DNA from: Shewanella algae
GTDB lineage: Bacteria; Pseudomonadota; Gammaproteobacteria; Enterobacterales; Shewanellaceae
Assembly: GCF_009183365.2 (NCBI RefSeq)
Contig: NZ_CP068230.1
Span: forward strand, 2,571,001 to 2,635,000
DNA length: 64,000 bases
Reading direction: 5' to 3'
Positions 43,819 to 53,237 of the stretch are shown one piece after another. The translations under genes and the position numbers were made by a program. A model generated the notes under the pieces. It saw nothing but the letters and a program-made list of their open reading frames with translations, was not told where the DNA came from and did not search any database. The stretch's first letter is position 1; every line of letters starts with the position of its first letter.

Positions 43819-44238
43819 ATGTGGCATCAGCAACAACTGACCTTAAACGCCAAGCGGCGGGGTTTTCATTTAATAAGCGATGATATTGCCAAGGCTCTTG
43901 ATGATATGCCTTACGTCAGTTGCGGCCTGTTGCACCTGCAACTACTGCACACCTCTGCCTCGCTGACGCTCAACGAAAACGCCGATCCCACAGTGCGGCA
44001 GGACTTTGAGGCCTGGTTCAATCACGCCGTGGCCGAAGATACACCTTACTTTCGCCACACCTATGAGGGCGCCGATGATATGCCGGCCCATATTAAATCC
44101 AGCCTGCTGGGCACCAGTTTGCTGCTGCCTGTCAGCGCCGGACAGCTGGCACTGGGCACTTGGCAAGGGATCTATCTTGGCGAGCACAGAGACAATGGCG
44201 GTCGGCGCCGCCTGCTGTTGACCCTGCAGGGGGAATAA
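43819..44238 (+). CDS. YjbQ family protein (UPF0047)
   Basis: A 139-residue cytosolic protein with the whole UPF0047 signature: HTSASLTLNENADPTVRQDF, YEGADDMPAHIKSSLLG, and GTWQGIYLGEHRDNGGRR. Some members have thiamine-phosphate synthase activity in vitro; the physiological role is unsettled. Monocistronic by appearance, between ppiC and a convergent RNA methyltransferase. Confidence 0.93.
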   Translation: MWHQQQLTLNAKRRGFHLISDDIAKALDDMPYVSCGLLHLQLLHTSASLTLNENADPTVRQDFEAWFNHAVAEDTPYFRHTYEGADDMPAHIKSSLLGTSLLLPVSAGQLALGTWQGIYLGEHRDNGGRRRLLLTLQGE

Positions 44239-44368
44239 AGTGGCAAAACTTGGCAAACCGGTAAGAGTGAGCGGCACTGTTTTTGTTGAGATGCTTTTGT
44301 TGAGATGCTTTTTGAAGCGGGTGTGAAACCGCCTGTTTAAGCCAATATGACTCAAACAGGCCTGATGG

Positions 44369-45583
44369 TTACTCGGCTATCCGCTCAATTCTTGCCAGAT
44401 AAAAGCCATCGAAACCGGTTTTGGCCGGGCTGATGGTTTCCTCATCGAGTAAACGGAAATGGCTTTGCTGCTTCAGAAAACGCGCTACCTGCTGCTCGTT
44501 TTCCTGCGGCATGATCGAACAAGTGGCGTAAACCAGGATCCCGCCCACCTTCACCATGCGGCTGTAACTGCCGAGAATGTGCTCCTGCAGTTCCATCAGC
44601 ACCGGCAAGCGCTCAGGGGTATCACGCCATTTGGTGTCCGGGTTGCGTTTCAGCACCCCAAGCCCTGAGCAAGGCACATCCAAAAGTACCCTGTCGGCGC
44701 TGAGTTTCAAACGTTTGATGGTCTTGCTGGATGCAATAAGCCGGGTTTCCACATTGTGGGCGCCGGCGCGGCGGGCCCGCTGCTTGAGGTTATCCAGCTT
44801 CCACTGCTCGATATCCATCGCCAGCAGGCGTCCCTTACCCTGCATTTTAGCGGCCAGGTGCAGCGTCTTGCCGCCGGCACCGGCGCAGGCATCAATGACC
44901 CGCATCCCGGGTTCAACCCCTAGAGCTTCGGCGACATGTTGCGAGCCGGCATCCTGCTGCTCGAACCAGCCCGACTTGAAGCATTCGGTGCGAAACAGCG
45001 CTGAATCGGAAATCACTTCAAGAGCGCTGCCAACCTCGGGGACTTCACAAGTCTCAACCCCTTCCTTGGCAAGACGAGCCTTGAGTTCTTCCCGGCTGCA
45101 CTTAAGCAAATTGGTGCGCAGATAACGTTTGGGGGCCTGGGTCAAGGCATGGCGCTCGGCCGGCCAGTTATCGCCCAGCTGTTCACTCCCAAGCGCTTCG
45201 AGCCACTGCGGACAACCATCGAGCAGCGCAGGCATAGACTGGGCCTCAACCATCCGCTGCTCAAGCAGTTCACTGTCCATCTGCAGCGCGTAGCGCATTT
45301 TCGGCAGCTCAAGGCCATTGGCCATATGCCAGGCGTTGATGAGCCTGGTGCCTTCACGCTCAATTTGATCCGCGGAAACATCGGCCAGAAAGCTGTAATA
45401 GCTTAAACGGCGCAAAATATCACCGGTGACCAGAGCAATTCTGGCTTGCTCCCAAGGCTTGAGGCGCTCAGGTGCAAACTGCTTTGAGTAGGCTCGATCC
45501 AGCGGCGCACCTTGGGTCAGTACCTGATTGAGAATCGCAATGACCAGCTCACTGGCATGTTCACTAAGCGGGGAGTTAAGCAT
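44369..45583 (-). CDS. RsmB/NOP-family RNA cytosine-C5 methyltransferase
   Basis: A 404-residue SAM-dependent RNA m5C methyltransferase. The N-terminal NusB-like region (about 1-130) is followed by a Rossmann domain with VIDACAGAGGKTLHLAAKM (motif I), RVLLDVPCSGLGVLKRNPD (motif IV catalytic Pro-Cys) and YATCSIMPQEN (motif VI second cysteine). It is shorter and more diverged than RsmB (429) and lacks the C-terminal PUA of RsmF, so I do not assign a symbol. The substrate is probably rRNA. Confidence 0.88.
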   Translation of the reverse strand: MLNSPLSEHASELVIAILNQVLTQGAPLDRAYSKQFAPERLKPWEQARIALVTGDILRRLSYYSFLADVSADQIEREGTRLINAWHMANGLELPKMRYALQMDSELLEQRMVEAQSMPALLDGCPQWLEALGSEQLGDNWPAERHALTQAPKRYLRTNLLKCSREELKARLAKEGVETCEVPEVGSALEVISDSALFRTECFKSGWFEQQDAGSQHVAEALGVEPGMRVIDACAGAGGKTLHLAAKMQGKGRLLAMDIEQWKLDNLKQRARRAGAHNVETRLIASSKTIKRLKLSADRVLLDVPCSGLGVLKRNPDTKWRDTPERLPVLMELQEHILGSYSRMVKVGGILVYATCSIMPQENEQQVARFLKQQSHFRLLDEETISPAKTGFDGFYLARIERIAE

Positions 45584-45746
45584 ATTTGGGTCTCGGGATG
45601 GAAAACCGCTGGATCATAGGAGTTCGCCCCCTGCTCTGCAAGGGGCTTGAGTGGCTTTGGCGGGATTAATCGGTTTTTAACTGAAAGTTTGCTGTATTTG
45701 CGCACTGTCTATAGCGCTCCCCCTAGGGCGAGGTAAAAAAGCCAGC

Positions 45747-46904
45747 TCAATTAAGCACGCTGCGAATTTTCTTCAGCAAAGTGTCGGCATTGGTGGGTTT
45801 GATAATGTAATCCTCTGCGCCCAACAATAGGGAGTTTTGGAAATGATCCACATCGGCATAGCTGGTGAGCATGATCAGCGGGATTTCCTGCAGCATGGGG
45901 GTTTTCTTGCACACTTTGAGGGTTTCAATGCCGTCAAGTATCGGCATGTCTATGTCCAATAAGATGAGATCCGGCTTGAGGATCTTGGCCTTTAACAGCA
46001 CTTCTACCCCATTGGTGGCCCTCTCAGCCCGATAACCATGCTGTTCCAGAATAGTAACTATGATTTTCAACACCACATCCTGATCGTCGGCCACCACTAT
46101 GGTAGCCTTCTTGCCGCTGTCTTTTTTCTCCAATGCCGCCTTTTGCTGCAGCATCTGGTTTGAGAGCTCGTTGAACAATGACTCGCTCTTTTCCTTGAGG
46201 CGATTGAGTTGCGGGTTGATGGAGTAACGTTTCAGCTCCTCAATAAACTTGTTGATCTCTTCATCCGGCAGCGAGTGAAATACCCGTCTGAAAGCCTGCA
46301 TGAAAGCACTTTCAGAGATGGAACTGAGTATTCCGTCAACATCTTGCATTATGCTGGTGATCAGCGACGATTGTTGCTTGCTGGCCACTTTGACTGACTC
46401 GTTGAGTCCTTCCAGGCAATCGGCAGTGTTTTGCAGCTCATACTGCATATCCAGATCCTGTTGATCGAAACGCTTGAGCTCGGATTTAAGCGCTATGATC
46501 TCAAGCAACTTGTATAGGGTGAGGATGATTTTATTATTGTCATAGATGGGCCGAATGGTGTCGTAACTGTCAAAAGCTTCGCGGCGACACAGTTCAAACG
46601 CCTGAGCCCGACAACTTTTTTCACACAACAACATACTCGCCTGTGGCACTGTTCTCAGGGCATTGAAGTGTTCATTGCCCTGGAGAAAACGCTTCAGACT
46701 CTCGGCATGGGCCACATCCTGAAAACAATATACCAATAGCATTCGGGTATGTTTCTCTTTTGAAAGACTCGCCAGTTCCTTGTTCTCCACCCGGATATCC
46801 ACTCTGAGAACCCGCTCGAAGTAGACATTGACTATGGCTTCCACGGGCTCGACCAGATCCTGATCATCAAAAAACAGTATCAGGCTAGTTACGCTGTCTC
46901 TCAT
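45747..46904 (-). CDS. Response regulator with an N-terminal alpha/beta domain and C-terminal receiver
   Basis: About 385 residues from the ATG at 46904 (GGGAGAACAAGG upstream); a longer frame to 46991 would overlap the kinase. Residues 1-130 have no named domain, followed by a predicted helical region (to about 260). The C-terminal receiver (about 265-385) has IVVADDQDVVLK, phosphoacceptor Asp in LILLDIDMPILDG, LTSYAD and YIIKPTNADTL. No DNA-binding or enzymatic output domain. It lies 25 bases after the large hybrid kinase, so it is the likely phospho-receiver. Confidence 0.85.
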   Translation of the reverse strand: MRDSVTSLILFFDDQDLVEPVEAIVNVYFERVLRVDIRVENKELASLSKEKHTRMLLVYCFQDVAHAESLKRFLQGNEHFNALRTVPQASMLLCEKSCRAQAFELCRREAFDSYDTIRPIYDNNKIILTLYKLLEIIALKSELKRFDQQDLDMQYELQNTADCLEGLNESVKVASKQQSSLITSIMQDVDGILSSISESAFMQAFRRVFHSLPDEEINKFIEELKRYSINPQLNRLKEKSESLFNELSNQMLQQKAALEKKDSGKKATIVVADDQDVVLKIIVTILEQHGYRAERATNGVEVLLKAKILKPDLILLDIDMPILDGIETLKVCKKTPMLQEIPLIMLTSYADVDHFQNSLLLGAEDYIIKPTNADTLLKKIRSVLN

Positions 46905-46929
46905 CCTTGTTCTCCCGACATACAGGCAT

Positions 46930-49900
46930 TCAAGCCTGGGTAGCTTGTGACTGCGGCATGGCCCGCTTGACCAACGCCGCCTCGTGCTCAATCTGCTGGC
47001 GATATTGTGTTGAAGATGTCAGTTGCCCTTCGGCGGCCTGTTGCTCCAACTCGGCAAACAGTTTGCCAAGACGCACTGCGCCGGATGAGTTGGCGGCGCC
47101 CTTGAGCGCGTGAGCCCGGCGTCTCAGCTCCTGGGCTTCCAGGCTCTCCAGCGCCTCAAACAGCGGCGGCAGTTCCCGCTCAAGTGAAGTAAGAAAGTAC
47201 TGCACTATGGATTGGATTATCTCGTCATCCTCTGTCCCCAAAATCTCAGCTAACTTGTTGAGATCCAAAGGCGCCTCGGTATGAGCCGAGGGAGACTCGC
47301 CGATCATTTCATTCTGGCGGAACTGATTTTGGCCATGCCAGGCCAGTAGTTTGCTTTTGAGGGACTTGAATTCCACCGGCTTGGCCAGGTAATCATCCAT
47401 GCCAGCCGACAGGCAATTTTGCAGTTCGCCAGACATGGCATCTGCAGTGACGGCGATGATCAGGGTATGAGGCAAGTCCTGCTCCTGTTCAAGGCGGCGA
47501 ATTTCGGTTGTCAGTTCAAAGCCGTCCATTCCAGGCATATGGCAATCGGTAAGCAGCACACTAAAGCCGCCACTCAGCCACATCTTCAGTGCTTCGAGGC
47601 CATCTTCCGCCAATTCAAAACGGCAGCCCAGCTTCTTCAACTGTAATGAGATCACTTCTCTGTTGGTCTGGTGATCTTCGGCCACCAAGATGGTAAAACC
47701 GGCGTCGGTCGCAATATCTGTCTCTGAGACGCTACGACCAATCCGCGTGGTTTCACCGGGAGCAAACATTTGCCATAACGCTGGATTCTGCCCGCTCAGC
47801 ATCGCCAGAGCCGCAAGCACAGCCGTGGGTTTGAGGGGATGACAAGAAAGCATACAGACCCGCATATCCGCTTCAACCTTAGAGGTAATCGAGTCTTCAT
47901 CGAGTAATAACAAGGCACATGGCAGCCCCTTTTCCCCCCGATTGCGATACTGTTTGTAAGCTTGGTAACTGTCGCTGATAAGCAGCTCGGATTCTGCCAA
48001 GCAGGCTTGTTCAAATAGGCTGCCTTCCAGTTGCCCGGAATCGAGGCACTGATACCCCAGTTCGAGTTGTTCAACAAGATGCAACACGGCCACCAGATGT
48101 TGTTTGTTGTCGATACAGATAAGCAGTTTGATATTAAGCTCACTGTAGCGCTGCAGCTCGGTTTCCCGGTATTCATCGGCCGCTTCACAGGGAAGACGGA
48201 GCCTGAAGGTACTGCCGGCATCCGGTTGGCTTTCCACCTCTATTTTGCCGCCCATCAAATCGACAAAAGACTTGGTGATACTGAGCCCAAGTCCCGTTCC
48301 GCCATATTTACGGGTGGTTGAAGAATCTGCTTGGGTAAAGGGCTCAAATAATTGTCTGAGCTGGGCCTTGGTCATTCCAACCCCATTGTCTATCACTTCG
48401 AGGATCATCTCACTGTGGTTGTCATGGCTTTGACGACACTCAGTTCGCAACATAACCAGTCCCTGCTGGCGATTGCTGTGGGTAAACTTGATGGCGTTGC
48501 CCACCAAATTGAGCACTATCTGGCGGAGCCGCACAGGATCCAGGCGGATAAGCGCCGGAAGATTCAGATCCGGCAGAATATTGAGAAACACGTTCTTGCT
48601 GGCGGCATTGAACCAGAGCACTTCTATGGTCTTCTCCAGAATAGACAGCAAGGAGACAGATTCTATCTCCAGTTCCATCTTGCCGGCTTCTATCTTGGAG
48701 AAGTCGAGAATGTCGTTGATGATCTCCAGCAGCGAGAAAGCCGAATCCCGGATGGTGCCTATCATCCGCTGCTGCTCGGCACTGAGACCGGTATCGCGCA
48801 GCAAATCTATCATGCCCACGACACCATTCATGGGAGTGCGGATCTCATGGCTCATCACCGCCAGAAAGCGGGACTTGGCCTGGCTCGCCTGATTAGCTTC
48901 GGCGCTCTCTCTCGCCAGTGACTGCTGCAGCGCTTTTTCATCGCTAATGTCCTGATTAATACCGAAGAGTTTCACCGCCACACCGTTGCGACGTATGGTG
49001 TCACCGGCAGCCTTAACCCAATGGGTCGCCCCGGTGCGCTGATTGATAACCCGAAACTCGGCCCGAAACGGCACCTTGTGATTGATGCAGGCGTTGACAT
49101 TCGCCTCGGCATCGGCGATATCTTCGGGATGTACCCGGGCACGCCAATCTCTGAAGGTCAGTTTCTCTGAATTCAGGCCATAGATGCTGCGCATCCTGTT
49201 ATCCCAGATAAGCTCTCCGGACTCTATGTCCCAGGACCAGTTACCTATTCCACCGGCCTCGGAAGCCAGATCCCGCCCCTTAAGCAACTCCTCCCTTTGT
49301 TGCTTGGCCTCCATCAGACCGATTTCAAACTGCTTGCGCTGACTGATATCCTCAAACGCCATTAAAAAATATCTGGGCTGCTCGTGGCTGTCGCGGATGA
49401 GGCACACGGAAACATTCAACCAAAGGACACTGTCATCAAGGCGCAAATAGCGTTTTTCATCGCCGTGAAACTTAAGTTCATTGTTGAGCATTTTTTCACT
49501 GAAGCGCAGCCATCCATCAAACTGCTTGAGATTGAGCGCCACTTCGGGATCCATACGCGCTATCTGCTCACGGTCACAGCCTGAGATGTCACAGAACTTG
49601 TCGTTGACCTCAAGCCACTCGCCACTCATACCTATGCGGGCAAAACCCACTGAAGCCTGCAAAAAGGCCGCCCTATAACCCAGCTCCTGTGCCTGCAAGG
49701 TGCGATGCTCTGGCCGCTGGATTAACGGACTGGGCCAGAGCCAGTAGAGCTTTGGCGTCAGGCCATGGCTGGCACGCCATTGCAGATGAAACTCCAGTAA
49801 GCGGCCATCTTGATGCTTGAGGATCAAAAGCTGTGGCAAATGTTGTCCTGGAGTCCAAAACGGAGAGATAGAGCCAAAGCCCAGTTGCAGCAATTCCTCA

Positions 49901-51597
49901 GGGCTATAGCCCAGTAGCCCGGCAAGCGCCTGGCTCACCTCAAGAATATGATGGTCGTCTTTGAGTAACAGGAAAAGCCCTGAGTAAGGCTCTATATTAT
50001 TGCCGGTATCCACGCCATTGATGCCTGGGATATTGTCGACGAAGCAACCACTGTCCGAGTCCAATGACACCCTTGGCGCCAAGGCACCCGTAACTGTTAT
50101 CGCTTCAAGTTCCAATAGGCGAAATCGCACTTCCCCAGCGTCATTCTTAATGGGATAACTGCAAACCCTGGTAAAACGGCCATGGCTCCCCGGCATTCGT
50201 ACCACAGTCGCGCCCCGACTCCATTTTGGCAGCGACATAAAACCGCCGGGGCTGTCGGCCCTGTCGAGAACAGCAGCCATCGTGAGCCTGGTTTCCGCAG
50301 AGTCAAAATCACAGATTTCTGCCAGGTTTTTACTGGCATAAATAATGGTACCCGCATCGTCCAGTTCCGTAATAACAAGCGTTCTTGGCAATTGTTCAAG
50401 ACTGGATTGCCATAATTGCAACTGTTGATTTTGCCGCTCAATCACCATCCAATGCTGCAAACGATTACCCAGATATTCACGAAGTTCGCTAATTTCGCGG
50501 CGCATGCCTGACAATGAAACAGCGACAAGATTGAAGCTTTCCATTCCCTGTTCGCGCCCAAGGGCAGTCAGTGTTCTTGCCAGCTTTTCCAGCGGTCTCA
50601 CAAGGTCGATATAAAGCCAGACAAGGGCGAGCAATAATAGTGTTGTCAGCAGCGCGGCGGGCAAAAGCACTGGATTGGCACTAGGAGGCGGCGTGGCAAC
50701 AATACTCAGTTGCCAGTCCTGACCATGAAGACCCGCAGCATTGACCGCACGGCTTAACTGCAAGGTTTTTAGCGTTTCATACCCTCTGGCCGGTTGGTTG
50801 CCTGCTTCCTCGCCCACCTGAGCAAGCCTCTTCCCTTGAGCGTCCGTAAGCATCACTTCAACCCGGGTAAAACCGGCTGTTTGTAAACGCATGGCTGTAG
50901 TATCCAGCAGGGACTCGAAAACTTTGTAATCCAGCGTCGCCAGCCAGTAATAGTTACCGGCTTCCTTGGCTGCTGGAGCATTGCCTTCCTGCTCTTTGAG
51001 TCGCAAGCCATCGCCTGAAATCCGGGCAAGGAAGGATACTTGTCTGCTCAATACCGTGTCCTGAGCCAGCAGTGCCACCTGAGGCAGTAACGACAACACA
51101 GGTTCGGCCTGTAGCTGCAGTTCGCGCTGAAGTTGCCTCAGGACTGGAGGGGCATTTTCATGTTCCTGGCCGGTTTGCCTATTGGCGGAAGCAAAAATGG
51201 GAGTTGAAAGCGCTTGGGATGACAATGCGTATCCCTGGTTATCTATGCTGGTACGGGCAAATATTTGCCCTTGTTCCGACAGGAGCACCAAACGGGTAAA
51301 GGCCGGTGTTAGCAGCAGTTGTTCGTCGAGATATTGGGGCAGCTTTTTCTCTTCAGCTTCTGGATGGTTTAAGTAACTCGATAACTGCACAGCCTGGCTT
51401 TGGGCAGTTAAGGCGGCGCGCCCCAACAATAATTCAAGTTCCAATTCAGTGGCAGAGGTTTGCTGCTTGAGCTGTTGAAACTGATTGGAATGATGGCGTT
51501 CCTGCTGCCCATTTTGGTAGAGGATTAAAATTACGGCCATAGCCAAACAAGCCAGCAGCGCGGCCAGCAGTTGCCGTTTGAACAGACTCACGCCCAT
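46930..51597 (-). CDS. Large hybrid sensor histidine kinase with PAS domains, receivers and HPt
   Basis: About 1555 residues. A first helix (about 8-28), a long periplasmic sensor (to about 315) and a second helix (LLPAALLTTLLLLALVWLYI) are followed by several PAS domains. Clear ones are around GFARIGMSGEWLEVNDKFCD and GGIGNWSWDIESGELIWDNR. HisKA has AVMSHEIRTPMNGVVGMIDL and HATPase GNAIKFTHS and GGTGLGLSI. A degenerate receiver without a clear Asp pocket follows, then an intact one (ILVAEDHQTNRE; VLLTDCHMPGMDG), then an HPt with RRRAHALKGAANSSGA. The ATG at 51597 is used; a GTG at 51591 has a better-spaced GGGAG. The full relay His-Asp-His-Asp would end on the next gene's receiver. Confidence 0.9.
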   Translation of the reverse strand: MGVSLFKRQLLAALLACLAMAVILILYQNGQQERHHSNQFQQLKQQTSATELELELLLGRAALTAQSQAVQLSSYLNHPEAEEKKLPQYLDEQLLLTPAFTRLVLLSEQGQIFARTSIDNQGYALSSQALSTPIFASANRQTGQEHENAPPVLRQLQRELQLQAEPVLSLLPQVALLAQDTVLSRQVSFLARISGDGLRLKEQEGNAPAAKEAGNYYWLATLDYKVFESLLDTTAMRLQTAGFTRVEVMLTDAQGKRLAQVGEEAGNQPARGYETLKTLQLSRAVNAAGLHGQDWQLSIVATPPPSANPVLLPAALLTTLLLLALVWLYIDLVRPLEKLARTLTALGREQGMESFNLVAVSLSGMRREISELREYLGNRLQHWMVIERQNQQLQLWQSSLEQLPRTLVITELDDAGTIIYASKNLAEICDFDSAETRLTMAAVLDRADSPGGFMSLPKWSRGATVVRMPGSHGRFTRVCSYPIKNDAGEVRFRLLELEAITVTGALAPRVSLDSDSGCFVDNIPGINGVDTGNNIEPYSGLFLLLKDDHHILEVSQALAGLLGYSPEELLQLGFGSISPFWTPGQHLPQLLILKHQDGRLLEFHLQWRASHGLTPKLYWLWPSPLIQRPEHRTLQAQELGYRAAFLQASVGFARIGMSGEWLEVNDKFCDISGCDREQIARMDPEVALNLKQFDGWLRFSEKMLNNELKFHGDEKRYLRLDDSVLWLNVSVCLIRDSHEQPRYFLMAFEDISQRKQFEIGLMEAKQQREELLKGRDLASEAGGIGNWSWDIESGELIWDNRMRSIYGLNSEKLTFRDWRARVHPEDIADAEANVNACINHKVPFRAEFRVINQRTGATHWVKAAGDTIRRNGVAVKLFGINQDISDEKALQQSLARESAEANQASQAKSRFLAVMSHEIRTPMNGVVGMIDLLRDTGLSAEQQRMIGTIRDSAFSLLEIINDILDFSKIEAGKMELEIESVSLLSILEKTIEVLWFNAASKNVFLNILPDLNLPALIRLDPVRLRQIVLNLVGNAIKFTHSNRQQGLVMLRTECRQSHDNHSEMILEVIDNGVGMTKAQLRQLFEPFTQADSSTTRKYGGTGLGLSITKSFVDLMGGKIEVESQPDAGSTFRLRLPCEAADEYRETELQRYSELNIKLLICIDNKQHLVAVLHLVEQLELGYQCLDSGQLEGSLFEQACLAESELLISDSYQAYKQYRNRGEKGLPCALLLLDEDSITSKVEADMRVCMLSCHPLKPTAVLAALAMLSGQNPALWQMFAPGETTRIGRSVSETDIATDAGFTILVAEDHQTNREVISLQLKKLGCRFELAEDGLEALKMWLSGGFSVLLTDCHMPGMDGFELTTEIRRLEQEQDLPHTLIIAVTADAMSGELQNCLSAGMDDYLAKPVEFKSLKSKLLAWHGQNQFRQNEMIGESPSAHTEAPLDLNKLAEILGTEDDEIIQSIVQYFLTSLERELPPLFEALESLEAQELRRRAHALKGAANSSGAVRLGKLFAELEQQAAEGQLTSSTQYRQQIEHEAALVKRAMPQSQATQA

Positions 51598-51789
51598 CTC
51601 CCGCTGTTCCTGGAAATAGGTAATAACCAATAAGCCTGGTACAAATACAAAACCCGGCAGAAACTACTGAGCGGATCATCCTTGAAGTCAGCCATAGCCA
51701 TCCCTTGGGCATTGAGCCAGAAGCAGAACATCCCCTTTTGCTTTGAATAGCCCTCACTATTGCCGCTATTGCAAAGTCTTGAAGGTAAA

Positions 51790-51951
51790 ATGACCTTAAA
51801 GACTATGGCGTGCGACAACTGCAAGCTATTTAGGATAAGCATAGACAATGGATTGAAAAAAAGCGGGAAACTCTTGCCCTATGAGGAGATGGCGATTGAG
51901 CTGGCTTTGAATTATATGGATAGTCTAAGGGCCGGGACAATTGCAGAGTAG
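51790..51951 (+). CDS. Possible small protein with a CxxC
   Basis: A 53-residue frame starting ATG with AAGGT seven bases upstream. It begins MTLKTMACDNCKLFRISID and ends with a helix (YEEMAIELALNYMDSLRAG). The CDNC pair could bind zinc. No family recognised, and the length is short enough for chance, so I rate it low. Confidence 0.35.
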   Translation: MTLKTMACDNCKLFRISIDNGLKKSGKLLPYEEMAIELALNYMDSLRAGTIAE

Positions 51952-52256
51952 AAGGGGATAGCCAAGGAAAGAAGCACAACTGAAATGGTTTGGAACCAGC
52001 ATACCTGAGTCAGCCTGAGGCTTTCGTTACCTAGCATTTCAAACAATGGGATCAAATTATTTGATCTAAAAATGCTCACTATCCACATGTTTTTAAATGT
52101 TAAAACCGCAAATCTCACACAGATAACTGATTTTTTATTGAAATTGATTCACATCAGTTTAGCGCTGTTTGATGACTGAATTTGAACGTAACCCGAAGAC
52201 AAGGGAAGATACTCAGCCTGGACGTCACGCTATACCATAGCTCCCGTGCCTGAGTT

Positions 52257-52289
52257 CCAAAAAGAAACCCGACGAGTGTCGGGTTTCTT
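52257..52289 (-). terminator. Rho-independent terminator of psuKG
   Basis: On the minus strand AAGAAACCCGAC, four-base loop, GTCGGGTTTCTT, then TTTTGG. A perfect twelve-base stem, 31 bases beyond the psuG stop. Confidence 0.88.
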
Positions 52290-52319
52290 GAGATAGCTTA
52301 ATGGTTCAAAAACAGCTGA

Positions 52320-53237
52320 TTAGCGGGCCACGTACTCGCGGGCAATCTCAGCCGCCAACTTGGCATTGTTGTAAACCAGCTCTATGTTGGCGGTCAGGCT
52401 GTGACCTTCGGTAATTTCGGCAACTTTGGCCAACAGGAACGGCGTTGAAGCCTTACCGCCTATGCCTTTCTCATCCATTTCAGCCACTGCGCGGGCGATG
52501 GCGCCATCGATCAGTGCTTTATCCAAAGCATGCTCGTGAGGAATTGGGTTGGCAATCACCATACCGCCCTTGAGCCCCATGTCCCACTTGGCTTTCATGG
52601 CGGCAGCCACTTCTACCGGCTGCTCCAAGCGATAGTCGACACCGAAGTCACTCTCGCGGGTATAGAAAGCCGGCAGTTTATCAGTTTGGAAACCAACGAC
52701 AGGCACGCCTTGCGTTTCCAGATATTCACGGGTCAGGCCCAGATCCAAAATAGACTTGGCACCGGCGCAAACCACGGCCACATCTGTGTTGGCCAGCTCC
52801 TGCAAATCAGCAGAGATATCGAAAGTTTGCTGAGCGCCGCGGTGCACACCGCCGATACCGCCGGTAGCAAACACCTTAATACCGGCCATTGCCGCCAGGA
52901 TCATGGTAGAAGCAACTGTGGTGGCACCGTCTGCACCTTTGGCAACAATAAAGGGAATGTCACGGCGACTGGTTTTGATAACGGCTTCACCGGCCTTGCC
53001 CAGGTAATTGATCTCTTCCTGGCTCATACCCACTTTGAGGCGGCCCTTGAGAATGGCGATAGTTGCGGGTACAGCGCCGTTATCACGGATGATCTGCTCC
53101 ACCTTGAGCGCTGTCTCAACGTTCTGCGGATACGGCATACCATGGGAAATAATGGTCGATTCCAGCGCGACCACCGGCTTGCCTTGTTCCAGGGCTGCTT
53201 GAACTTCAGGATGAATATCCAGATACTGCTTCAGCAT
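52320..53237 (-). CDS. psuG: Pseudouridine-5'-phosphate glycosidase
   Basis: Splits pseudouridine 5'-phosphate to uracil and ribose 5-phosphate, acting with PsuK. It is 305 residues, the family length. Signature pieces are VVALESTIISHGMPYPQNVE (given in full), KGADGATTVASTMILAAMAG, ATGGIGGVHRGAQ, VVCAGAKSILDLG and GFQTDKLPAFY. The catalytic Lys and the manganese-binding Asp region fit the family. It overlaps psuK by seven bases, last gene of the operon. Confidence 0.97.
   Translation of the reverse strand: MLKQYLDIHPEVQAALEQGKPVVALESTIISHGMPYPQNVETALKVEQIIRDNGAVPATIAILKGRLKVGMSQEEINYLGKAGEAVIKTSRRDIPFIVAKGADGATTVASTMILAAMAGIKVFATGGIGGVHRGAQQTFDISADLQELANTDVAVVCAGAKSILDLGLTREYLETQGVPVVGFQTDKLPAFYTRESDFGVDYRLEQPVEVAAAMKAKWDMGLKGGMVIANPIPHEHALDKALIDGAIARAVAEMDEKGIGGKASTPFLLAKVAEITEGHSLTANIELVYNNAKLAAEIAREYVAR

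Larger units (their letters stand above)
51598..52319. other. Intergenic region with one possible small gene
   Basis: About 720 bases, AT-rich to the right, between two leftward genes. It holds the possible 53-residue gene at 51790-51951 and the psuKG terminator at 52257-52289. Nothing else supported. Confidence 0.45.
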
